From: Myxococcales bacterium
GTDB taxonomy: Bacteria; Myxococcota; Myxococcia; Myxococcales; Anaeromyxobacteraceae
Reading direction: 5' to 3'
Assembly: GCA_021848865.1 (NCBI GenBank)
Contig: JAJZTO010000118.1
Coordinates: 1-7,912 of the forward strand
Length of the DNA: 7,912 nt
The notes beneath the pieces are model-generated. The model was not told where the DNA came from. It searched no databases and was given only the letters and a program-made list of their open reading frames with translations. Positions 1 to 4,921 of this stretch are shown piece after piece (positions within the stretch are counted from its first letter, which is position 1; the number at the start of each line of letters is the position of its first letter). A program made the translations under genes and the position numbers.

Positions 1-1310
1 GGGCCAAGAACGCGGCGCACACGATGGGGATGAACTTCCTCGTCTACGCCATCGGCATCATCGGCTTCTACTTCGTCGGGTTCGGCCTGCAGATGGGCGG
101 CGTCGGCTCGGTCTTCGGCGAGGCGGCGGTGCTCAGCAAGGAGTTCACCCTCCACCTCTTCGGGAAGGACTTCGGCCTGTTCGGGATGACCGGGTTCGGC
201 CTGCACCCGCTCTCGCTCTTCACCGCGGGCGTGGCGACCACCTTCCTCTTCCAGATGGTGTTCATGGACACCACCGCGACCATCCCCACCGGCGCCGCGG
301 CCGAGCGCTGGAGGTTCACGAGCTTCGTGATCTTCAGCTTCGTGATCTCGACCATCATCTACCCGATCTACGCGAACTGGGTCTGGGGCGGCGGCTGGCT
401 CTCGCAGCTGGGCGTGAACTTCGGCCTGGGCCACGGCCACGTGGACTTCGCCGGCAGCTCGGTGGTGCACCTCACCGGCGGGGTGATGGCGCTGGTGCTG
501 GCCAAGATGATCGGGCCGCGGCTCGGGAAGTACTCGCCCGACGGCCGCATCAACCCCATCGCCCCGCACAGCATCCCGCAGGTCATGCTGGGCACCTTCA
601 TCCTGGCGTTCGGCTGGTTCGGCTTCAACGCCGGCTCGACCCTCTCCGGCATGGACACCCGGCTGGCGGTGGTCGCCACCAACACCATGCTGGCCGGCGC
701 CACCGGCGCCTTCGCCGCCTACGTCTACGTGAAGGCGCGCTTCGGGAAGCCCGATCCGTCGTGGCTCGCCAACGGGATGCTGGCCGGCCTGGTGGCCATC
801 ACCGCGCCCTGCGCCTTCGTCTCCGCCTGGGCCGCCGCGCTCATCGGCGCCGTCGCCGGCGTGCTGGTGGTGTTCGCCGCGGTGTTCATCGACTCGAAGC
901 TGAAGATCGACGACCCGGTGGGCGCCTCGGCGGTGCACGGAGTGAACGGGGCGTGGGGCATCCTGGCCCTCGGCCTGTTCGCGAACGGCACCTACGGGCA
1001 GGGGCTGAACGGCGTGGCCTACGGCGTCACCGGCCTGCTCTACGGCGACAAGGGGCAGTTCCTCGCCTCGGTCATCGGCATCCTCGCCAACGTCGCCTAC
1101 GTCGCGCCGGTGGCGGCCCTGGCCTTCTGGGTCATCGGCAAGGTCGTCGGCAACCGCGTGCTCGCCGAGGACGAGATCGCCGGCCTGGACATCCCGGAGA
1201 TGGGGGTGCACGGCTACTCGTCCGATCCGGGTCCGGCCGTGGGCGTCGAGCACCGGGAGGCGGTCGCCGCGGCGACGGCCCAGGCGCGCGTCGTGATTCC
1301 CTCCCTGTAA
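1..1310 (+). CDS. amt: Ammonium transporter, Amt/Rh family (5'-truncated by window edge)
   Basis: Inner-membrane channel that takes up ammonium, usually as a trimer controlled by a PII protein. The reading frame is open from base 3, ahead of the first ATG at 24, and the residues there (AKNAAHTMGMNF) are internal Amt sequence, so the true start and first membrane segments lie off the left edge. Numbering from the ATG at 24, visible Amt hallmarks are the outer-vestibule motif FQ..F near residues 76-80, the WGGGW segment (121-125), D141 in D..G..VVH, the pore twin histidines H149 (VVHLTGG) and H305 (AVHGVNGAWG), and GWFGFNAGS (197-205). About ten hydrophobic segments follow one another. The soluble tail has the family's DEIAGLDIPEMG motif (383-394), the region that contacts PII. 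It ends at TAA, followed 24 bases later by a hairpin terminator. Identification is very secure. Any glnB/glnK partner would have to lie upstream, outside the window. Confidence 0.97.
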   Translation, partial: AKNAAHTMGMNFLVYAIGIIGFYFVGFGLQMGGVGSVFGEAAVLSKEFTLHLFGKDFGLFGMTGFGLHPLSLFTAGVATTFLFQMVFMDTTATIPTGAAAERWRFTSFVIFSFVISTIIYPIYANWVWGGGWLSQLGVNFGLGHGHVDFAGSSVVHLTGGVMALVLAKMIGPRLGKYSPDGRINPIAPHSIPQVMLGTFILAFGWFGFNAGSTLSGMDTRLAVVATNTMLAGATGAFAAYVYVKARFGKPDPSWLANGMLAGLVAITAPCAFVSAWAAALIGAVAGVLVVFAAVFIDSKLKIDDPVGASAVHGVNGAWGILALGLFANGTYGQGLNGVAYGVTGLLYGDKGQFLASVIGILANVAYVAPVAALAFWVIGKVVGNRVLAEDEIAGLDIPEMGVHGYSSDPGPAVGVEHREAVAAATAQARVVIPSL

Positions 1311-1333
1311 CCTCCGGTCGCGGTGCGGGGGAG

Positions 1334-1380
1334 GAGGCCGCCCCGGGTCCCAGGACCCGCGGGCGGCCTCGACCTTTCTT
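1334..1380 (+). terminator. Rho-independent-like terminator of amt
   Basis: Left arm 1334-1349 pairs with right arm 1354-1370: ten uninterrupted pairs (GAGGCCGCCC with GGGCGGCCTC), then one bulged base (C1360), then six more pairs closing on a four-base loop at 1350-1353. The stem is followed by a pyrimidine-rich, T-containing tail, CCTTTCTT, at 1373-1380. It begins 24 bases after the amt stop codon, as expected for a terminator of that gene. The T-tract is interrupted, which is common in high-GC genomes. Confidence 0.75.
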
Positions 1381-1391
1381 GTGCTGGCGGC

Positions 1392-1430
1392 GGCTGCCGG
1401 GGCTGCCGGTGCCGGGGCTGCCGGTGGCGG
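1392..1430 (+). repeat. Degenerate GGCTGCCGG repeats leading into the 26-bp array
   Basis: The 9-mer GGCTGCCGG starts at 1392, 1401, 1416 and 1429, and again inside the following array at 1455 and 1488, with an eight-base version at 1482. The spacing is irregular (9, 15, 13, 26, then 33 bases). The pattern suggests the array grew by slippage or repeated duplication of a short unit. No coding role is visible. Confidence 0.6.
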
Positions 1431-1515
1431 CTGCCGGTGCCGGACGTTCGTTCAGGCTGCCGGTGCCGGACGTTTGTTCAAGCTGCCGGCTGCCGGTGCC
1501 GGACGTTCGTTCAAG
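1431..1515 (+). repeat. Three 26-bp direct repeats upstream of the RAYT gene
   Basis: Unit 1 (1431-1456) and unit 2 (1457-1482) are directly adjacent. Unit 3 (1490-1515) follows a 7-base partial unit. Units 1 and 2 differ at two positions (TTCG/TTTG and the last A/G). Each contains the 12-mer CGGTGCCGGACG (1435-1446, 1461-1472, 1494-1505) followed by TTYGTTCA. The same 12-mer occurs twice, on the opposite strand, downstream of the transposase gene (2534-2545 and 2559-2570). There are no unique spacers between units, so this is not a CRISPR array. An association with the adjacent transposase is inferred. Confidence 0.8.
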
Positions 1516-1635
1516 CGGCGAACCAGCGGTCGAACGACGGGCACGAGGTGCGCGGAACGGACGATGGTATCAACGCAAGGGTCCGCTCACGCGAGTCCCG
1601 GCGCGGCGGCATTCTTGCCCTGAGCCTCGCCGGCA

Positions 1636-2313
1636 ATGCCCCGGATGCGCCGCGTCTTCCTCGTCGCCGAGGACACCACCAACCACTGCACGTGGCGCAG
1701 CCACAACCACAGCCGCGTCTTCGAGGAGCCAGGGGCCCGCACGAAGTATCTCGACCTGCTCGCCCGGTACAAGGCCGGACACGGCATCCGGATCCACGCT
1801 TACTGCATCATGGGCACCCACCCCCATGTCGTGTGTACCGCCGCACGAGGCCAGGCGGCCTTCAGCGCATTCTGGAAGGTCGTCAATCAGTGCTTCGCTC
1901 GCTGGTACAACCGGCGCTGCCAGCGCCGGGGCCAGGTGGTCATGGAACGGCTGCGGTCGCCGCGCATCCAGCCGGACGGTCGCCACCTCCTCACGGTCAT
2001 GCGGTACGGCGATCTGAACCCGGTCCGGGCAAACCTGGTCCGCAGTCCTCGCGATTGGCCGTGGTCGAGCTACCGCCACTACGCCTTCGGAGAGGAAAAT
2101 CCGCTCATCGATGATGCCCCCGACTACGTCGCTCTCGGCCGTACCGGAGCCGAGAGGCGCAAGGCCTACCAGTCGCTGCTGAGCCTGCCGTTGAGCCGAC
2201 GGCTGCGCGTGCGCCGCCCCGAGCTGGTGGTGGCCGCGTTCGTTGGCGATGACCTGTGGGTGGCTCGCCGCCTCAGCGCGTGCGGGCTCTCACCGCCGCC
2301 AGCCACAGCCTAG
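1636..2313 (+). CDS. REP-associated tyrosine transposase (RAYT-like), Y1/HUH family
   Basis: Single-strand DNA nuclease related to IS200/IS605 TnpA; relatives of this type act on short palindromic repeats near their own gene. At 225 aa it has full family length. The N-terminal block (NHCTWRSHNHSRVF, 16-29) matches the usual YHVTSRGN...F region. The metal-binding HUH is H62-P63-H64 in the context AYCIMGTHPHVV. The presumed nucleophile is Y124 in RYGDLNPVRA, followed by the family signature DWPWSSYRHY (140-149). An in-frame TGA at 1621 makes the ATG at 1636 the first possible start; the only close alternative is M4 at 1645. No strong ribosome binding site precedes either. Codons such as AGT, CCT, GAT, GAA and AAT are more frequent than in neighbouring genes, suggesting horizontal origin. 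All catalytic residues are present, so it looks active, although proline at the middle HUH position is not the usual hydrophobic residue. The flanking repeats at 1431-1515 and 2526-2575 are its likely partners by inference. Confidence 0.88.
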   Translation: MPRMRRVFLVAEDTTNHCTWRSHNHSRVFEEPGARTKYLDLLARYKAGHGIRIHAYCIMGTHPHVVCTAARGQAAFSAFWKVVNQCFARWYNRRCQRRGQVVMERLRSPRIQPDGRHLLTVMRYGDLNPVRANLVRSPRDWPWSSYRHYAFGEENPLIDDAPDYVALGRTGAERRKAYQSLLSLPLSRRLRVRRPELVVAAFVGDDLWVARRLSACGLSPPPATA

Positions 2314-2525
2314 AAAACGTCAGGCATCATGGCGGGGCAGCCGAGGGCTGGCCTCTGCCGAAGGCCTAGGGCGCGGGACGTTGCTGCGCTCGAATCAGCC
2401 GCTTCGACCACCCCGTTCGAGTATCTGGCTCGGAGTTGCCGCCGCTGGACAACCTTCCCGAGCCCGGCCGGCCTCGGAGCCCCACCTCTAACCTCATGCG
2501 ACCGTGGAAAGTGCCTGTACGGCCA

Positions 2526-2575
2526 CCGGATATCGTCCGGCACCGAGGGCCCGGATATCGTCCGGCACCGAGGGC
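2526..2575 (-). repeat. Two perfect 25-bp tandem repeats with internal hairpin (REP-like)
   Basis: Units 2526-2550 and 2551-2575 are identical in all 25 positions and abut directly. Each starts with the interrupted palindrome CCGGA-TATCG-TCCGG, a 5-bp stem with a 5-base loop. On the minus strand each contains CGGTGCCGGACG, the same 12-mer found in the three plus-strand repeats upstream of the transposase gene. This is the small-hairpin, tandem arrangement expected of REP-type substrates of a RAYT, but the match to that class is by analogy, not by a known consensus. Confidence 0.8.
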
Positions 2576-2578
2576 GAG

Positions 2579-2612
2579 GGCGCCAATGGCGCCCCGGGGC
2601 GCCATTGGCGCC
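2579..2612. repeat. Perfect 34-bp palindrome with four GGCGCC sites
   Basis: Two exact 17-base arms meet at 2595/2596 with no spacer. Each arm has GGCGCC-AAT-GGCGCC (ATT on the other side), so GGCGCC occurs at 2579, 2588, 2598 and 2607, and each arm is itself nearly palindromic. It lies 39 bases beyond the stop codon of the minus-strand exported-protein gene and about 265 beyond the transposase stop. It could act as a bidirectional transcription terminator between these convergent genes, but no T-tract follows on either side. A recombination or transposase-related structure is the alternative. Confidence 0.85.
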
Positions 2613-2623
2613 TGGGAGACCCG

Positions 2624-2653
2624 CGCAGGAGAAGACCTCGCAGGAGACGATCT
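2624..2653. repeat. Imperfect 15-bp tandem duplication
   Basis: Two adjacent 15-base units, each beginning CGCAGGAGA (2624-2632 and 2639-2647), agree at 13 of 15 positions. The second unit overlaps the last codon of the exported-protein gene. This may be simple slippage; no function is apparent. Confidence 0.5.
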
Positions 2654-3161
2654 ACGTGTGCCGCGCGCGGCGCTCGGCGTCGAGGTAGGCGTTGAACGCG
2701 GCCGAGGGCACGGGCAGCGCGAGCAGCGTGGCGAAGACCATGGGCCGCTCGCCGACGCGGTCGCCGAGGTCGAGCGCGAGCTCGACGCCCGGCGTGGCCA
2801 GGAGCCGGCCGGACCAGGGGCGCTCCTCACCCGGCATCGTCAGCTCCCAGTCCACCGACACGTCGCCCGACGGGTCCCGGGTGGCCTCGAGCCGCAGCGT
2901 GAGGCGAACCTGCTCGGGGTTTCGCGGGTCGCGCAGCACCAGGTGGGCGGCCCGGCCCGGCGTCGCCAGGACCCGCGGCCGGGCGATGAGCTGCCCATCC
3001 GGGTCGCGCAGCTCGAGCGCCAGGAGGTTGCCGCCCGAGCCCTCCGCCGGATCGGCGTGGTTCCGGTGCAGCGCGTGGCGGGTCTGCACCGCCATCTCGG
3101 CCGAGCTGCCCCCGGCCAGGAAGGCGAGCAGCACGATGGCGACTGCGCGGTGGGTCTTCAT
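2652..3161 (-). CDS. Hypothetical exported protein
   Basis: 169-residue protein with a classical signal peptide: basic MKTHR, a hydrophobic core (VAIVLLAFLA, 7-16), and a small-residue cleavage region with likely cut after GSSA (18-21). No transmembrane segment follows, so it is probably periplasmic or secreted. The mature part looks beta-rich and carries a repeated motif, RPRVLATPGRAAHLVLRD (61-78) and SGRLLATPGVELALDLGD (117-134), suggesting two related beta units. The RPRVLATPG...A pattern loosely recalls the 'RP.l.t..g..A' stretch of secretin-type proteins, but this is too weak for a family call. There is no cysteine and no lipobox. The gene is separated from the NUDIX-MBL gene by 161 bases and probably has its own promoter. 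A plus-strand frame of 188 codons overlaps it; the signal peptide favours the minus strand. Function unknown. Confidence 0.8.
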   Translation of the reverse strand: MKTHRAVAIVLLAFLAGGSSAEMAVQTRHALHRNHADPAEGSGGNLLALELRDPDGQLIARPRVLATPGRAAHLVLRDPRNPEQVRLTLRLEATRDPSGDVSVDWELTMPGEERPWSGRLLATPGVELALDLGDRVGERPMVFATLLALPVPSAAFNAYLDAERRARHT

Positions 3162-3190
3162 GGCGTCGTCCCGGACGGCGAAAGGGGCGG

Positions 3191-3220
3191 AGGATAGACC
3201 TTATCGCGCGTGCACGTCAC
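3191..3220 (-). promoter_or_regulatory. Possible sigma-70-type promoter for the exported-protein gene
   Basis: Read on the minus strand, GTGACG (3220-3215) and TATCCT (3196-3191) are separated by 18 bases and each match the -35 and -10 consensus at four of six positions. The ATG is 29 bases beyond the -10 box. This is a comparatively AT-containing patch in a GC-rich region, but the match is weak. Confidence 0.25.
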
Positions 3221-3222
3221 AT

Positions 3223-3242
3223 GCCCCTCGATCGACAGGGGC
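3223..3242. repeat. Small inverted repeat between minus-strand genes
   Basis: GCCCCT (3223-3228) and AGGGGC (3237-3242) form a 6-bp stem around an 8-base loop. It lies 80 bases after the NUDIX-MBL stop and just upstream of the possible promoter of the next gene. It could be a weak terminator or an operator; no T-tract follows on the minus strand. Confidence 0.3.
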
Positions 3243-3322
3243 CAAGTCCGCGAAATGACACGAATCGCCCGTTGCGACCTGTTGACGATTCGACACGCCT
3301 ACGCAAGGGATGTTCGAAAATG

Positions 3323-4828
3323 TCACGCGGCGCGCCAGCCGCCGCCGTCCCGCCGGGCCCGCCCCTCCGCCTCCAGCTTCAGGAGCGACGCCAGGCAGCT
3401 CCGCTCGGCGACGGGGTGGACCTCCACCGGCGTGTCGTCGTAGGCGCGGGCGGTGATCTCGGCGAGCGTCCCGCCCCCCGCCAGGGCGGCCCGGACCTTC
3501 TCCTCCCGCTCGCGCCGGTGCGCGAGGAACTGCTCCAGCGTGCGCACGCCGTCCGGCGCCGGCGCCCCGTGCGACGGGTAGAGCGTGCGCGGCGCGAGCG
3601 CCCGCAGCCGTTCCAGCGAGGCGAGGTAGACCGCCATGTCCCCCTCGGGCGGGTCCACCACGATGGTGGAGAGCGTGCTCACCAGGTCGCCGGCGAGGAC
3701 CGCGCCGGTGCGCTCGTCCCGGAAGGCGAGGTGGCCGTGGGCGTGGCCCGGGGTGTGGAGCACGCGCCAGCGCTCGCCGAGGAGATCGCCGTCGGCCAGC
3801 GGCTCGACCGGCCCGGCCCCCGCGGGCAGCCGCGCCGCCGCGTCGGGGTGGGCCCGCACCGGGATGCCGTACCGGGCGCGCAGGCGCGCCACGCCGCCGA
3901 CGTGGTCGCGGTGGGCGTGGGTGATCCAGATCTCGCGCGGCGCCAGCCCCTCGGCGGCGTACTCGTCGAGGAGCCGCTCCAGCGCCGCCTGCTCCTCGGG
4001 GTAGGGCGAGCCGGGATCGAGGACCGCCAGCCCGCGCTCCAGCGCCAGCATGACGGTGGCGGTGTGGGTGGCCGGCGGCAGCGTCGGCGTGCGCAGCGGG
4101 AAGTGGAACACCCCCTGCTGGAACTCGATGCGGCGCGGGATCCCCTCCTCGGTCTGCGGCGGCGCCCACAGGGCGTCGAGGACGGCCTCCGGCTCGGCGC
4201 GGTCGAGGCAGCGGATGGGCCAGAGGTTGGGCGGGTGGAGCAGCGCCTCGCCCGCCGCCCAGCGCGCCAGCGCGCCGCGGGTGGTGATCCACTCGCCGGA
4301 CGACAGCTCGCCCGGCCAGACCACGGCGGTCTCGCCCGGCGGGAAGCGCACCGCGAAGGTGCGGGCGTCGAAGCGCAGCGGCGAGACCACCGGCGTCACC
4401 CAGCGGCCGGCCGGGAGGAAGTGGGCGGCGTCGAGGGAGAGGCGGTGGCGGGAGAGGAAGGAGGCGAAGTCGAGCTGGCCGTCGAGCAGCGCCCGCCGCG
4501 CCTGCTCGCGCGCGTCGGACGGCACGCCGGCGGCGCCGTGGGCCACCAGCACCCCGGCCTCCTCGAACAGCTCGCGGGCCGCCGCGACGATGGCCGCGGC
4601 CTGGCCGCCGTCCTCGCCGCGCACCGGGATGTGCGCGTCCTCCCGGTCGATCTTGCCGCCGGGGAAGGCGTAGAAGCCGGCGGAGAAGCGCAGCGCCGGC
4701 CCCCGCCGCACCCAGAACAGCTCGCGCCCGTCCGGTCCCTGGCGCCAGAGCAGCACCGAGGAGGCGAGGCGCGGCGACGCCGGCGGGCCCGGCGGCGGGA
4801 GCTCGATGCCGTACGGGAGCTGGCTCAT
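3323..4828 (-). CDS. NUDIX hydrolase / metallo-beta-lactamase-fold fusion protein
   Basis: 501-residue two-domain cytosolic hydrolase. Residues ~20-200 form a NUDIX domain: FPGGK (55-59) and RELFEEAG (85-92) are the two ends of a Nudix box, with about 13 extra residues between them compared with the standard 23-residue motif. NUDT19-like proteins also have an insertion here. Residues ~255-425 are a metallo-beta-lactamase fold of the LACTB2/glyoxalase-II type: DPGS (271-274), zinc motif H304-A-H306-R-D308-H309, H362 in TPGHAHGH, D381 in AGD, and H420 in PSHG. The C-terminal ~70 residues (RREREEKVRAAL...LLKLEAEGR) match the winged-helix tail of LACTB2 proteins. All zinc ligands and the REXXEE core are present, so both domains look active. 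The substrate is unknown; nucleotide-CoA-like for NUDIX and RNA or thioester for MBL are only family possibilities. The ATG is preceded by GGTGAGGGG. It is last in the pyk-M24 gene series. Confidence 0.92.
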   Translation of the reverse strand: MSQLPYGIELPPPGPPASPRLASSVLLWRQGPDGRELFWVRRGPALRFSAGFYAFPGGKIDREDAHIPVRGEDGGQAAAIVAAARELFEEAGVLVAHGAAGVPSDAREQARRALLDGQLDFASFLSRHRLSLDAAHFLPAGRWVTPVVSPLRFDARTFAVRFPPGETAVVWPGELSSGEWITTRGALARWAAGEALLHPPNLWPIRCLDRAEPEAVLDALWAPPQTEEGIPRRIEFQQGVFHFPLRTPTLPPATHTATVMLALERGLAVLDPGSPYPEEQAALERLLDEYAAEGLAPREIWITHAHRDHVGGVARLRARYGIPVRAHPDAAARLPAGAGPVEPLADGDLLGERWRVLHTPGHAHGHLAFRDERTGAVLAGDLVSTLSTIVVDPPEGDMAVYLASLERLRALAPRTLYPSHGAPAPDGVRTLEQFLAHRREREEKVRAALAGGGTLAEITARAYDDTPVEVHPVAERSCLASLLKLEAEGRARRDGGGWRAA

Positions 4829-4831
4829 CCG

Positions 4832-4840
4832 CCCCTCACC
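4832..4840 (-). promoter_or_regulatory. Ribosome binding site of the NUDIX-MBL gene
   Basis: On the minus strand GGTGAGGGG lies three bases before the ATG, so its GGTGA part, which can pair with the 16S rRNA tail, sits about seven bases away. This supports translation starting at 4828. It is the clearest ribosome binding site in the window. Confidence 0.55.
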
Positions 4841-4872
4841 CGCGGGGTTCGCATGGCGGGCACGTCCCCTCT

Positions 4873-4890
4873 CCCCGGCCGGGACCGGGG
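4873..4890. repeat. Hairpin in the M24 / NUDIX-MBL intergenic gap
   Basis: CCCCGG (4873-4878) and CCGGGG (4885-4890) form a 6-bp stem with a 6-base loop inside the 93-base gap. No T-tract follows in the minus direction, so it probably does not end transcription. It may be an RNA-processing or stability element, or chance in GC-rich DNA. Confidence 0.35.
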
Positions 4891-4921
4891 CGAAGGGCGA
4901 AGCGGCATCCTGGATCGCGCG

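Larger units (their letters stand above)
1311..1635. other. Intergenic region between amt and the RAYT-type transposase
   Basis: These 325 bases hold the amt terminator (1334-1380), a GGCTGCCGG-rich stretch (1392-1430) and three 26-bp direct repeats (1431-1515). The remaining 120 bases up to the transposase start contain no convincing gene, promoter or strong ribosome binding site. Open frames crossing the region translate into low-complexity Gly/Cys/Arg or Arg/Pro strings that change with the repeats, so I do not regard them as coding. Confidence 0.7.
2314..2651. other. Gene-free, repeat-bearing region downstream of the RAYT gene
   Basis: These 338 bases separate the transposase from the convergently oriented exported-protein gene. 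The first 210 or so contain no recognisable gene; open frames there are short and resemble no family I know. One small inverted pair, CTCGAA/TTCGAG, occurs at 2389-2394 and 2416-2421. The rest carries the 25-bp tandem repeats (2526-2575), the 34-bp palindrome (2579-2612) and a 15-bp duplication (2624-2653). The left part appears less GC-rich than the flanking core genes. Confidence 0.6.

Noticed and set aside
1431..1515. Possible CRISPR array
   Set aside because: The units abut or are separated by a partial unit; there are no unique spacers and no cas genes.
1891..1925. Loss of the transposase catalytic tyrosine, because NQCFARWYN has F where relatives have Y in GRRYVRYFN
   Set aside because: The tyrosine corresponding to the nucleophile in characterised TnpA-REP appears to be the one before .(x)2LNPV, and that residue (Y124) is present.
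761..2017. Long plus-strand open frame (418 codons) crossing amt, the repeats and the transposase
   Set aside because: It is an out-of-frame reading of high-GC coding DNA, dominated by Arg/Gly/Ala, and it overlaps two well-supported genes.
2310..2543. Small minus-strand open frame (77 codons) downstream of the transposase
   Set aside because: No family resemblance, it runs into the tandem repeat, and there is no ribosome binding site; not supportable as a gene.
2692..3258. Plus-strand frame of 188 codons opposite the exported-protein gene
   Set aside because: Ser/Arg-rich with no recognisable domain, whereas the minus strand has a good signal peptide and a sensible stop.
3201..4292. Minus-strand open frame of 363 codons within the NUDIX-MBL gene
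   Set aside because: Arg/Gly/Ala-rich shadow frame; the overlapping frame carries complete NUDIX and zinc motifs.
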